Assembly (NCBI GenBank): GCA_014360745.1
Contig: JACIWY010000081.1
Coordinates: 1 to 11,143 of the forward strand
Reading direction: 5' to 3'
DNA length: 11,143 bases
Source of the DNA: Chloroflexota bacterium
GTDB taxonomy: Bacteria; Chloroflexota; Anaerolineae; UBA1429
How positions within the stretch are numbered: position 1 is the stretch's first letter; each line of letters begins with the position of its first letter. The notes under the pieces were generated by a model, which did not search any database, had not been told where the DNA came from, and worked only from the letters and a program-made list of their open reading frames with translations. Position numbers and translations under genes: made by a program. Shown here in pieces: positions 1 to 6,569 of this stretch.

Positions 1-1
1 C

Positions 2-1333
2 AATCTCGTCGGCCGCGAGATCCTTGAAGGGGATGAGGGGGTCTATCTGATCCCCGTGCAAGCCGACACCGGCTACGCTCAGGCGGCACTCACCGAGCCC
101 TGGGCCTGTGTGGTGGCCTCTTACGATGTGACCTACCGCACCGGCTGGAAGCCGGGCGGATCCGTGTTGATCGTGGCCGGCCCGGCGGCTCTGGAAAGCT
201 ATGAAATGGGCATGCCCTATGCCGGCGATCGGCCTCCGGCCCGTGTGGTGGCCGTCGGCGTCGCCGGCAAGCTACTGGAGGAGCTCGCGCGGCGCGCGCA
301 GCAGGACGGTTTTGAGCTGCTCAGGTGCGCGACACTTTCTAAAGTGCCGCGCATCTTGGACAACCGGCAGGGCTTTGACGATATCGTGCTATTGGGCGCG
401 GACGCCGACCTCTATGAGCGGGTCGAACCGCTGGCGCTCAAGGGCTGCGTGTTCAACCTTGTCGGCGGCCAGGGCTTTACGCGCAAGGCGCAGGTGGATG
501 TGGGGCGGTTGCATTACGACCACATCAGCCTCACCGGCACCGAGAGCCAAGATCTCTCCCAGGCCTATGTGCCTATTCGCACCGAGCTGCTCGCCGGGGG
601 GAACGCAGCCTTCCTGGGCGCTGCCGGGCCCATGGGTCAGATGCATGTACAACGTGCGCTGCAACGCCCGGATGGGCCACGGCTCATCATGGCCACCGAC
701 CTGGTGCCGGAGCGCCTGGCGGTTATCGAGACCAAGTTCGCCCGCTTGATCGAGGCCCGGCGCGGCATGACGCGGGTCATCTTGCGCACCCCCGATGGCC
801 GGGCGCCGGCCGAGTTCAACCGCGGCCTCGTCGAGGCCAGCGGTGGTCACGGCTATGACGACATCGTCGTGCTGGCCCCCAGCGCGGGGGTCGTGGCCGG
901 CGCGGTGGAGATGCTGGCCGAGAAGGGGGTGATGAACATCTTTGCCGGGCTACCCACCGGCACCAAAGCGCCCATCGACCTCAACGTCGTGACCAAGAAG
1001 GGCATTCGCTTCACCGGCACCAGCGGCTCGGCCATCCGTGACCTGCGCAACATGCTTGCTCAGGCCGAGGCGGGAGAGTTGGACCCCAACCTCTCGGTGG
1101 CCGCCATCTCCGGGCTGCGCGATGCCAAAAAGGGATTGGAGGGCGTGGTGCACCAGGCTTTCCCGGGCAAGGTGGTCATCTATCCACAGGTGCTCGATTT
1201 CCCGCTCACAACCCTGCCTGAGCTGAAAGAGCGGCTGCCCAATGTCTACGCCAAGCTGGGGCCGAACGAGTCATGGACCAACGAGGCGGAAGCAGAATTT
1301 TTGGCTGCTATGCTACGAGGAGGTACTGCGTGA
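2..1333 (+). CDS. Sorbose-1-phosphate reductase-like MDR dehydrogenase, 5'-truncated, with two Rossmann-like domains
   Basis: The reading frame is open to the left edge, so the N-terminus, including most of the catalytic zinc domain, lies outside the window; an in-frame GTG at 56 is probably internal. The last 443 residues are visible. Counting from the GTG codon, EPWAC (14-18) is the usual end of the MDR catalytic domain. The C-terminal half resembles SorE-type L-sorbose-1-phosphate reductases, which reduce sorbose-1-P to glucitol-6-P with NAD(P)H. Evidence for this includes the nucleotide-binding turn LGAAGPMGQ (187-195), GYDDIVVL, the NIFAG turn and TGTSGS. An extra block at 31-164 looks like a second, degenerate copy of the Rossmann domain at 179-324: GFDDIVLL pairs with GYDDIVVL and TGTES with TGTSGS. 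This should make the full protein much longer than the roughly 410 residues of SorE. It overlaps the next gene by 4 bases. The polyol-phosphate neighbours support the assignment, but the exact substrate is uncertain. Confidence 0.75.
   Translation, partial: NLVGREILEGDEGVYLIPVQADTGYAQAALTEPWACVVASYDVTYRTGWKPGGSVLIVAGPAALESYEMGMPYAGDRPPARVVAVGVAGKLLEELARRAQQDGFELLRCATLSKVPRILDNRQGFDDIVLLGADADLYERVEPLALKGCVFNLVGGQGFTRKAQVDVGRLHYDHISLTGTESQDLSQAYVPIRTELLAGGNAAFLGAAGPMGQMHVQRALQRPDGPRLIMATDLVPERLAVIETKFARLIEARRGMTRVILRTPDGRAPAEFNRGLVEASGGHGYDDIVVLAPSAGVVAGAVEMLAEKGVMNIFAGLPTGTKAPIDLNVVTKKGIRFTGTSGSAIRDLRNMLAQAEAGELDPNLSVAAISGLRDAKKGLEGVVHQAFPGKVVIYPQVLDFPLTTLPELKERLPNVYAKLGPNESWTNEAEAEFLAAMLRGGTA
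1319..1323 (+). promoter_or_regulatory. Shine-Dalgarno site for the GTG start at 1330
   Basis: GGAGG sits six bases before GTG 1330, inside the last codons of the upstream gene. It decides the start of the short-chain dehydrogenase at 1330 rather than the earlier in-frame ATG at 1273, which lies well inside the preceding gene and adds residues that do not belong to the fold. Confidence 0.75.
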
Positions 1334-2127
1334 GCGACTGTCGCAAACTCGTCGACAAAATCGCCATCGTCACCGGCGCTGCCCAAGGCTTGGGCCAAGC
1401 ACTGGCCGAGCGCCTGGCCCAAGAAGGGGCGCACGTCGTGGTGGCCGACATCAACGATGAAGCCGCCCAGACCACGGCAAAGGCTATCGCGGAAAAGCAC
1501 GGTGTGCGCGCCCTGGCCCTCCATGCCGATGTCACCGATTTGGCCCAGGTAGAGGCCATGGTGGATCGAACCGTGGAAGCCTTCGGCCGCTTGGATATCG
1601 TCATCTCTAACGCCGGCATCCTTTTCTCCGGTGCCATTACCGAGATCGACCCGGCGCGCTGGCGCCAAGTGATCGAGGTCAACCTGGTGGGCTATTTTCA
1701 TGTCGCCCGTGCGGCGGCGCGGGTCATGATCCCGCAAAAGTCGGGCGTCATCATCCAGATCAATAGCAAGTCGGGCAAGAGGGGCAGCTACAAAAATTCG
1801 GCCTATGCCAGCAGCAAGTTCGGCGGCATCGGCCTCACTCAGAGCCTGGCCCTGGAGCTGGCCGAGCATGGCATCCGCGTCAACGCCATCTGCCCCGGCA
1901 ACCTGCTCGATTCCCCGTTATGGGTGGGCAGCCTTTACAGCCAGTACGCCAAGCGCTGGGGGATCACCGAGGAGGAAGTGCGCGCTCGCTATATCGCCCA
2001 GGTGCCTATGGGGCGAGGCTGCACCTATGAGGACGTGGCCAATGTGATGGTCTTTTTAGCCTCCGACCAATCCTCTTATATGACCGGACAGGCGATCAAC
2101 GTCACCGGCGGGCAAGAGATGCATTGA
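1330..2127 (+). CDS. srlD: Sorbitol-6-phosphate 2-dehydrogenase (short-chain dehydrogenase, SrlD type)
   Basis: This cytoplasmic enzyme of 265 residues oxidises D-glucitol-6-phosphate to fructose-6-phosphate. It is a classical SDR: the cofactor motif TGAAQGLG is at 15-22, NAG at 94-96, Asn118 in EVNLVGYF, Ser146, and Tyr159-x3-Lys163, which completes the catalytic tetrad. Asp40 at the end of strand beta-2 predicts NAD rather than NADP. Several blocks match what I know of enterobacterial SrlD closely: VNLVGYF, IIQINSKSGK, KFGGIGLTQSLALELAE, the YAKRWGI segment, RGCTYEDVANVM and INVTGGQ at the C-terminus. This makes the call firmer than a generic SDR. The GTG start overlaps the upstream stop (GTGA) and has a strong Shine-Dalgarno; the stop shares one base with the next ATG (TGATG). 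It is therefore probably translationally coupled on both sides. Confidence 0.87.
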   Translation: MSDCRKLVDKIAIVTGAAQGLGQALAERLAQEGAHVVVADINDEAAQTTAKAIAEKHGVRALALHADVTDLAQVEAMVDRTVEAFGRLDIVISNAGILFSGAITEIDPARWRQVIEVNLVGYFHVARAAARVMIPQKSGVIIQINSKSGKRGSYKNSAYASSKFGGIGLTQSLALELAEHGIRVNAICPGNLLDSPLWVGSLYSQYAKRWGITEEEVRARYIAQVPMGRGCTYEDVANVMVFLASDQSSYMTGQAINVTGGQEMH

Positions 2128-3341
2128 TGGACAAACGAGCCGTCATTCTGGGCGCGGGCAACGTGGGGCGGGGCTTTTTAGGCCAGCTCTTTTCTGAATC
2201 CGGCTATTTCGTCACTTTTGTCGATATCGACGAGCCATTGATCGACGCGCTGCGCTCTCGCGGGGAATATATCATCCGGCTGGTGGACAACGAGAGCACC
2301 CAAGAGGTGCTCGTCGGCCCGGTGACCGGCCTGCTCAGCCACCAACGCGATCAGGTGGCCGAGGCTCTGGCCCAAGCCGCCTTGGCCGCCACGGCGGTGG
2401 GCGCCCGAGCGTTGTCGCATATCGCGCCGTTGGTGGCTGCAGGTATCGCCAGGCGGGTCGGGCGCGGATTGAACATCCCGCTGAACATCATCGTCTGCGA
2501 AAATTTGCACAACGCCGCAGCCATTTTCCGCGAGATGGTGCTCCAAGAACTGGCGGCAAGCGATGCGCCGCCGGGGTTTGCGAGCTGGGCCGACTATTTG
2601 GCCTGCGGTGTCGGTTTTGTAAACACGGTCATCGGGCGCATGGTGCCCGAGCTGCCGCCGGAGTTGCGCGCCCAAGATCCGTCGCTTATCATCGTCGAAC
2701 CCTACAAAGAGCTGCCGGTGGAGCGCGCCGGGTTTGTTGGTGAGATTCCGCCAGTGGTGGGGATGCAGCCCGAAGACCATTTCGAGTTGTTCACAGCGCG
2801 CAAGCTTTATCTGCACAACGCCGGCCATGCTATTTTAGGCTATCTCGGTTATCGGCGCGGCTATGCGCTGGGCTACGAAGCCCTGGAGGATGCGCTGGTG
2901 CGGCCCATTCTGGACGGCGCCCTCCAAGAGTCGATTCGCGGCATTGTGGCCCGTTATGGCGCCGCTGAGGGGTGGTTGCGCGAGCATGTGCGCGACCTCC
3001 TGCGTCGCTTTGCCAACCGCGCGCTGGCCGACCCGATCTTGCGCTTGGCCCGCGACCCGCTGCGCAAGCTAGCGCCGGAGGATCGGCTGGTGGGCGCGGC
3101 TCGCGTGGCGCAAGAGGCGGACATCGTGCCGAGCCACTTGGCCTGGGGCATCGCCGGGGCGCTGGCCTTTGATGCGCCCTCCGATCCCATCGCTGTCGAG
3201 TTGCAGCGGCGCATCGCCCAGGAGGGGACGGAGGCCGTGTTGCATGCCGTGTGTGCCATCGACCCGCAGGAACCACTGGGGCAAGCAGTGCTTGATGCGT
3301 ATCAGCGTTTACAAAGAGAACCTCTCTGGCAGAAGACTTGA
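2127..3341 (+). CDS. mtlD: Mannitol-1-phosphate 5-dehydrogenase family protein
   Basis: This protein of 404 residues (E. coli MtlD has 382) belongs to the polyol-specific long-chain dehydrogenases, which interconvert mannitol-1-phosphate and fructose-6-phosphate with NAD(H). The N-terminal Rossmann turn GAGNVGRGFLG (9-19) is near-identical to the MtlD signature, and the strand ending VDID supplies the NAD-binding acid. NIIVCEN and the later KLYLHNAGH, with Lys226, Asn231 and His234, correspond to the family's catalytic Lys/Asn/His. The C-terminal block PLRKLAPEDRLV also matches MtlD. The ATG at 2127 shares its A with the upstream TGA; a TTG one codon earlier is possible but less likely. The Shine-Dalgarno is weak, so coupling to the upstream gene probably matters. 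Substrate could be a related polyol phosphate such as altritol or arabinitol phosphate. Confidence 0.82.
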   Translation: MDKRAVILGAGNVGRGFLGQLFSESGYFVTFVDIDEPLIDALRSRGEYIIRLVDNESTQEVLVGPVTGLLSHQRDQVAEALAQAALAATAVGARALSHIAPLVAAGIARRVGRGLNIPLNIIVCENLHNAAAIFREMVLQELAASDAPPGFASWADYLACGVGFVNTVIGRMVPELPPELRAQDPSLIIVEPYKELPVERAGFVGEIPPVVGMQPEDHFELFTARKLYLHNAGHAILGYLGYRRGYALGYEALEDALVRPILDGALQESIRGIVARYGAAEGWLREHVRDLLRRFANRALADPILRLARDPLRKLAPEDRLVGAARVAQEADIVPSHLAWGIAGALAFDAPSDPIAVELQRRIAQEGTEAVLHAVCAIDPQEPLGQAVLDAYQRLQREPLWQKT

Positions 3342-4348
3342 CCGTTCAAACTGAGCCCTTGATTTGCACCGTTACATTGAATCCGTCCATCGATCGCACG
3401 ATGTATTTTCCACGGTTGGTGGTGGGCGAATTGAATCGTGCGACGCGCAGCGTGACGGACCTGAGCGGCAAAGGCGTCAACGTGTCGGTCGCCCTGAGGC
3501 GTTTCGGCCTACCGAGTGTTCTGACCGGTTTTAGCGCCGGCGTCTATGGCCGCGTCTTGGTCGAGGGGTTACGCAAGCAGGGGTACGTGTGCGATTTCGT
3601 CGAGGTGCAAGGGGAGACGCGCTCTAACGTCACCGTCATAGACGCGGAAACCGGCGTCACCACCAAGCTGAATGAGCCCGGCCCAACGGTCGATGAAGGG
3701 GATATCGCCGCGTTGGAGGCACGTTTGGTGGAGCGCTTCAGCCGTGCGAGAGACAGGGCCGGCGACGCCGTCAAGCAGGTCTGCATCTTTTCCGGCAGCC
3801 TGCCTCCAGGGGCTCCTGTGGACACCTACGCACGTTTGATCCAGACGTTGAGCGCCTCCGGCGTCATCACGGTGTTGGATACCAGCGGAGAGGCGTTGCG
3901 CGCCGGTTGCGCGGCCCGGCCCGCCTGGCTCAAGCCCAATGAGGTGGAAGCCATCGAGCTGACCGGCTGCGCACCCGAGGATCTTTCGGCTGCGAGGTTG
4001 CCCCAAATCCTGCAGACCATCCGTCAGCTCGGCCCGCAGCGCGTGCTCCTTTCCCTGGGGGCGCGCGGTGCCTGCTACGACGATGGCAAGGCGCTGTGGA
4101 TGGCCGAGCCGCCGCGGATCCGCGAGCTGAGCGCCGTGGCCGCTGGCGACGCCTCGCTGGCCGGTGCCTTGTGGGCCTGGCTGTCGGGCCAGGCGGCGCG
4201 CGCGGCCGATCCTTCCCAGATCGTCCGCTGGGCGGTGGCGGCGGGCACGGCGACGGCGGCCTACGATGGCTCCGGCATCCCGCCGCACGAACGTATCGCC
4301 GCTGTCTACACGCAGGTCAAAACCCGTTGCCTGTGCCGCGTGCCATAA
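3338..4348 (+). CDS. PfkB-family hexose-phosphate kinase (1-phosphofructokinase/tagatose-6-phosphate kinase type)
   Basis: The product has 336 residues. The fold is ribokinase/PfkB of the FruK-LacC branch, which phosphorylates a ketose monophosphate to the bisphosphate. TVTLNPSIDRT (11-21) opens the protein, SGKGVNVS (43-50) is the sugar-binding turn, FSGSLPPG (151-158) and KPNEVE (199-204) are family blocks, and Asp271 in AAGDASLAG is the expected catalytic base. The first glycine of the usual GAGD anion hole is alanine here (Ala268). The TTG start overlaps the upstream stop as TTGA with only a weak AGAAG before it; an in-frame TTG at 3359 is an alternative. In this operon fructose-1-P, fructose-6-P or tagatose-6-P are all plausible substrates, so I give no symbol. 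It is the last gene before the first real gap of the run. Confidence 0.8.
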   Translation: MTVQTEPLICTVTLNPSIDRTMYFPRLVVGELNRATRSVTDLSGKGVNVSVALRRFGLPSVLTGFSAGVYGRVLVEGLRKQGYVCDFVEVQGETRSNVTVIDAETGVTTKLNEPGPTVDEGDIAALEARLVERFSRARDRAGDAVKQVCIFSGSLPPGAPVDTYARLIQTLSASGVITVLDTSGEALRAGCAARPAWLKPNEVEAIELTGCAPEDLSAARLPQILQTIRQLGPQRVLLSLGARGACYDDGKALWMAEPPRIRELSAVAAGDASLAGALWAWLSGQAARAADPSQIVRWAVAAGTATAAYDGSGIPPHERIAAVYTQVKTRCLCRVP

Positions 4349-4360
4349 GATTATGTTGCG

Positions 4361-4378
4361 TTTCGTTGATCAACCAAA
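4361..4378 (+). promoter_or_regulatory. Operator-like palindrome upstream of the E1 gene
   Basis: TTTCGTTGATCAACCAAA is an 18-bp palindrome with one mismatched pair; its core GTTGATCAAC (4365-4374) is perfect. It sits in the 50-base, AT-rich gap between the kinase and E1, with 20 bases left before the start codon. A weak promoter-like pair, TTGCCT (4327-4332) and TTATGT (4351-4356) with an 18-base spacer, would put the transcript start on the palindrome. A second A/T-rich box (TATATAAA, 4381-4388) is too close to the Shine-Dalgarno AAGGA (4388-4392) to be a convincing -10. The repressor is unknown; this is an inference from shape and place. Confidence 0.42.
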
Positions 4379-4398
4379 GCTATATAAAAGGATGAATC

Positions 4399-6492
4399 AT
4401 GGCCGAACAAGTCAAAGAAAGAACCGCCGGGTTCCCCGAGGGGCTGAGCCGCGAGGATTTGCTCGACATCCTGCGTCGCATGTTCGAGATCCGCTTCTTT
4501 GAGGAAAAGGTCTACGATCTTTTAGGGCAGAACATCATCAAGGGTGCGTCGCATCTCTATGCCGGCGAGGAAGCCGTGGCCGTGGGCGCCATCGCCGCCC
4601 TGCGCGACGATGATTTGATCACCAGCACCCATCGCGGCCATGGCCATTGTCATGCCCGTGGCGACAGCCTGGCGGAAGGCCCGGAGGCCAAACAGGATCA
4701 CTTGAACAAGATGATGGCCGAGTTGTTCGGCAAAGCCACCGGCTACTGTAAAGGGCGTGGCGGCTCGATGCATATCGCCGACGTCGAGAAGGGCAACTTG
4801 GGCGCTACCGGTATCGTCGGCGGCAATATACCGGTGGCCACCGGCGCAGCGCTCTCGATGAAGATGCAAAAGTTGGATCGCTGCGTGGTCTGTTTCTTTG
4901 GCGACGGGGCCTCCAACACCGGCAACTTTCACGAATCTCTGAACCTGGCCTCGGCCTGGAAGTTGCCCGTCGTATATGTGGTGGAGAACAACCTCTACGG
5001 CATGTCTGTGCCCTTTGAGAAGGTCAGCAATTTGCCCGACATCTCGGCCCGCGCCCAGGCCTATGGCATGCCGGGCGTCACCGTGGATGGGATGGACCCC
5101 ATGGCCGTCTATGAGGCGGTGCGCGCCGCGCTGGATCGCGCCCGCCGCGGCGAGGGGCCCACGCTCATCGAGTGCAAGACCTACCGTTGGTATGGGCATT
5201 CTCGCTCCGATCCGCGCAAATATCGCACCAAGGAGGAAGAGCAGGCCTGGCGCGAGCGAGATCCGCTCAAGACCTTTGCTCAAAATTTGATCGAGGCCGG
5301 CCTCCTTTCTCCTGAAGAACGCGACGCTATCGAACGGCGGGCTGGGGAGGCGGTGGAAAAGGCGGCCCAGTTCGCCATGGATTCCCCCTATCCCGATCCA
5401 GCGGAGCTGGAACAGGACGTGTACGCGCCCTCCAAGACGACGCTCCAAGAGATCGAGGCCGAGAAGCGCTTGCGTGAACGGGTGCGCGCTGCCCAGATAC
5501 AACCCGATCCGAGTATGCCCAATAAACGTTATTGGCAGGCCATCAGTGAGGCGCTGCGCGAGGAAATGGAGCGCGACCCGGCAGTGTTCGTCATGGGTGA
5601 GGATGTGGGCCTTTACGGTGGCGCCTATGGCGCCACCCGTGGGCTATGGGAGGCCTTCCCCGATCGAGTGTTAGACACCCCCATCTCCGAGGCGCTCATC
5701 GGCGGGGCAGCCGTCGGCGCTGCCATGACCGGCTTGCGCCCGGTGGCGGAGATCATGTATGTAGATTTTACCCCGTTGGCCATGGACCAGATCGCCAACC
5801 AGGGGGCCAAGAATCGCTACATGTTCGGCGGCAAGACCTGCGTGCCCATGGTGATCCGCACCGAGGGTGGTGCCGGGCGCAGCATCGCCGCCCATCACTC
5901 GCAGAGTCTAGAGGCACTATGGGTGCACTTTCCGGGGATTTACGTGGTCATGCCGGCCACCCCTTATGACGCCAAGGGCTTGCTCAAGGCGGCCATCCGC
6001 GATGACAACCCGGTGATGTTCATCGAGCACAAGATGCTATATGGCATAGAGGGGCCCGTGCCCGAGGAGGATTACATTATTCCCTTGGGTTTGGCTGACA
6101 TCAAGCGCGAGGGGCGCGACGTGACCATCGTGAGCTATTCGCGCATGGTGCTGCGCGCTCTGGAGGCCGCGGGGAAATTGGCCGAAGAGGGCATCGAGGT
6201 CGAGGTGGTCGATCTGCGTTCGCTTAAACCGCTGGATCTGGAGACGGTGGTGCAGTCGGTGCGCAAGACGGGCCGCGTCGTCGGCGTGACCGAGGCCTAC
6301 CGCACAGGCAGCTTTATCAGCGAATTGTTCACCCAAATCAACGAGAGCGCCTTTGACTGGCTCGATGCGCCGATGGTGCGCGTGGCAGCGGCCGACGTGC
6401 CGGTGCCCATGGCCGAAACGCTGGAGGACGCGGCCATCCCTAGCGTGACGGCGATCATCGCTGGAGTGCGCAAGGTGCTCTATGGTGCCTAG
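4399..6492 (+). CDS. Fused 2-oxo acid dehydrogenase E1 alpha-beta subunit (probable pyruvate dehydrogenase E1)
   Basis: This single chain of 697 residues joins two normally separate subunits. The E1 alpha half (about 15-340) carries the thiamine diphosphate motif from GDG (168-170) to ENN (196-198), STHRGHGH (76-83) and the active-site loop YGHSRSDP (265-272). After a charged linker (about 341-375) the E1 beta half follows, with MGEDVG (399-404), the cofactor-activating Glu431 in PISEALIGG, AAHHSQSLEA (497-506) and the usual C-terminal transketolase domain (DLRSLKPLD). The enzyme decarboxylates a 2-oxo acid, most likely pyruvate, and acylates the lipoyl arm of the E2 encoded next. Acetoin dehydrogenase is the main alternative. 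Relative to ordinary E1 alpha there are about 13 extra residues at roughly 88-101, between HARGD and NKMMAELFG. The ATG start has AAGGA six bases upstream. The final TAG falls at the base of a hairpin. Confidence 0.9.
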   Translation: MAEQVKERTAGFPEGLSREDLLDILRRMFEIRFFEEKVYDLLGQNIIKGASHLYAGEEAVAVGAIAALRDDDLITSTHRGHGHCHARGDSLAEGPEAKQDHLNKMMAELFGKATGYCKGRGGSMHIADVEKGNLGATGIVGGNIPVATGAALSMKMQKLDRCVVCFFGDGASNTGNFHESLNLASAWKLPVVYVVENNLYGMSVPFEKVSNLPDISARAQAYGMPGVTVDGMDPMAVYEAVRAALDRARRGEGPTLIECKTYRWYGHSRSDPRKYRTKEEEQAWRERDPLKTFAQNLIEAGLLSPEERDAIERRAGEAVEKAAQFAMDSPYPDPAELEQDVYAPSKTTLQEIEAEKRLRERVRAAQIQPDPSMPNKRYWQAISEALREEMERDPAVFVMGEDVGLYGGAYGATRGLWEAFPDRVLDTPISEALIGGAAVGAAMTGLRPVAEIMYVDFTPLAMDQIANQGAKNRYMFGGKTCVPMVIRTEGGAGRSIAAHHSQSLEALWVHFPGIYVVMPATPYDAKGLLKAAIRDDNPVMFIEHKMLYGIEGPVPEEDYIIPLGLADIKREGRDVTIVSYSRMVLRALEAAGKLAEEGIEVEVVDLRSLKPLDLETVVQSVRKTGRVVGVTEAYRTGSFISELFTQINESAFDWLDAPMVRVAAADVPVPMAETLEDAAIPSVTAIIAGVRKVLYGA

Positions 6493-6511
6493 CCCGTTGG
6501 CCTCAACGGGC
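6492..6511 (+). other. Perfect 8-bp hairpin at the E1 stop codon
   Basis: GCCCGTTG, loop GCCT, CAACGGGC gives an eight-pair stem with a four-base loop. It starts on the last base of the E1 stop codon and lies 58 bases before the E2 start. No proper T-run follows (only GTCGTTCTT), so it looks more like an mRNA-stabilising or attenuating structure between E1 and E2 than a full terminator. Confidence 0.5.
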
Positions 6512-6556
6512 GTCGTTCTTAACCATGGTCAGAGCCCTTGCGGGCATGTCATCAAA

Positions 6557-6565
6557 GGGGAAGGA
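6557..6565 (+). promoter_or_regulatory. Shine-Dalgarno site for E2
   Basis: GGGGAAGGA lies four bases before ATG 6570. It selects this ATG over an in-frame ATG at 6525, which would add 15 residues ahead of the lipoyl domain's first strand and has no comparable ribosome-binding site. Confidence 0.75.
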
Positions 6566-6569
6566 AAGT

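Noticed and set aside
4381..4388. TATATAAA as a -10 box for the E1 gene
   Set aside because: It would start transcription within a few bases of the ATG and exclude the good Shine-Dalgarno AAGGA, and no -35 lies at a normal distance.
5031..5043. Second copy of the palindrome arm (TTTGCCCGACAT-like) within E1
   Set aside because: Only a short match, with no inverted partner, and explained by the codons for Leu-Pro-Asp-Ile.
4522..5502. Long open frame (326 codons) antisense to the E1 alpha half
   Set aside because: It is a shadow of the E1 coding strand; the His/Gly-rich translation has no family resemblance.
5617..5637. Perfect 9-bp inverted repeat with a TAT loop inside E1
   Set aside because: It arises from the codons for Gly-Gly-Ala-Tyr-Gly-Ala-Thr in a conserved part of E1 beta; the protein explains it.
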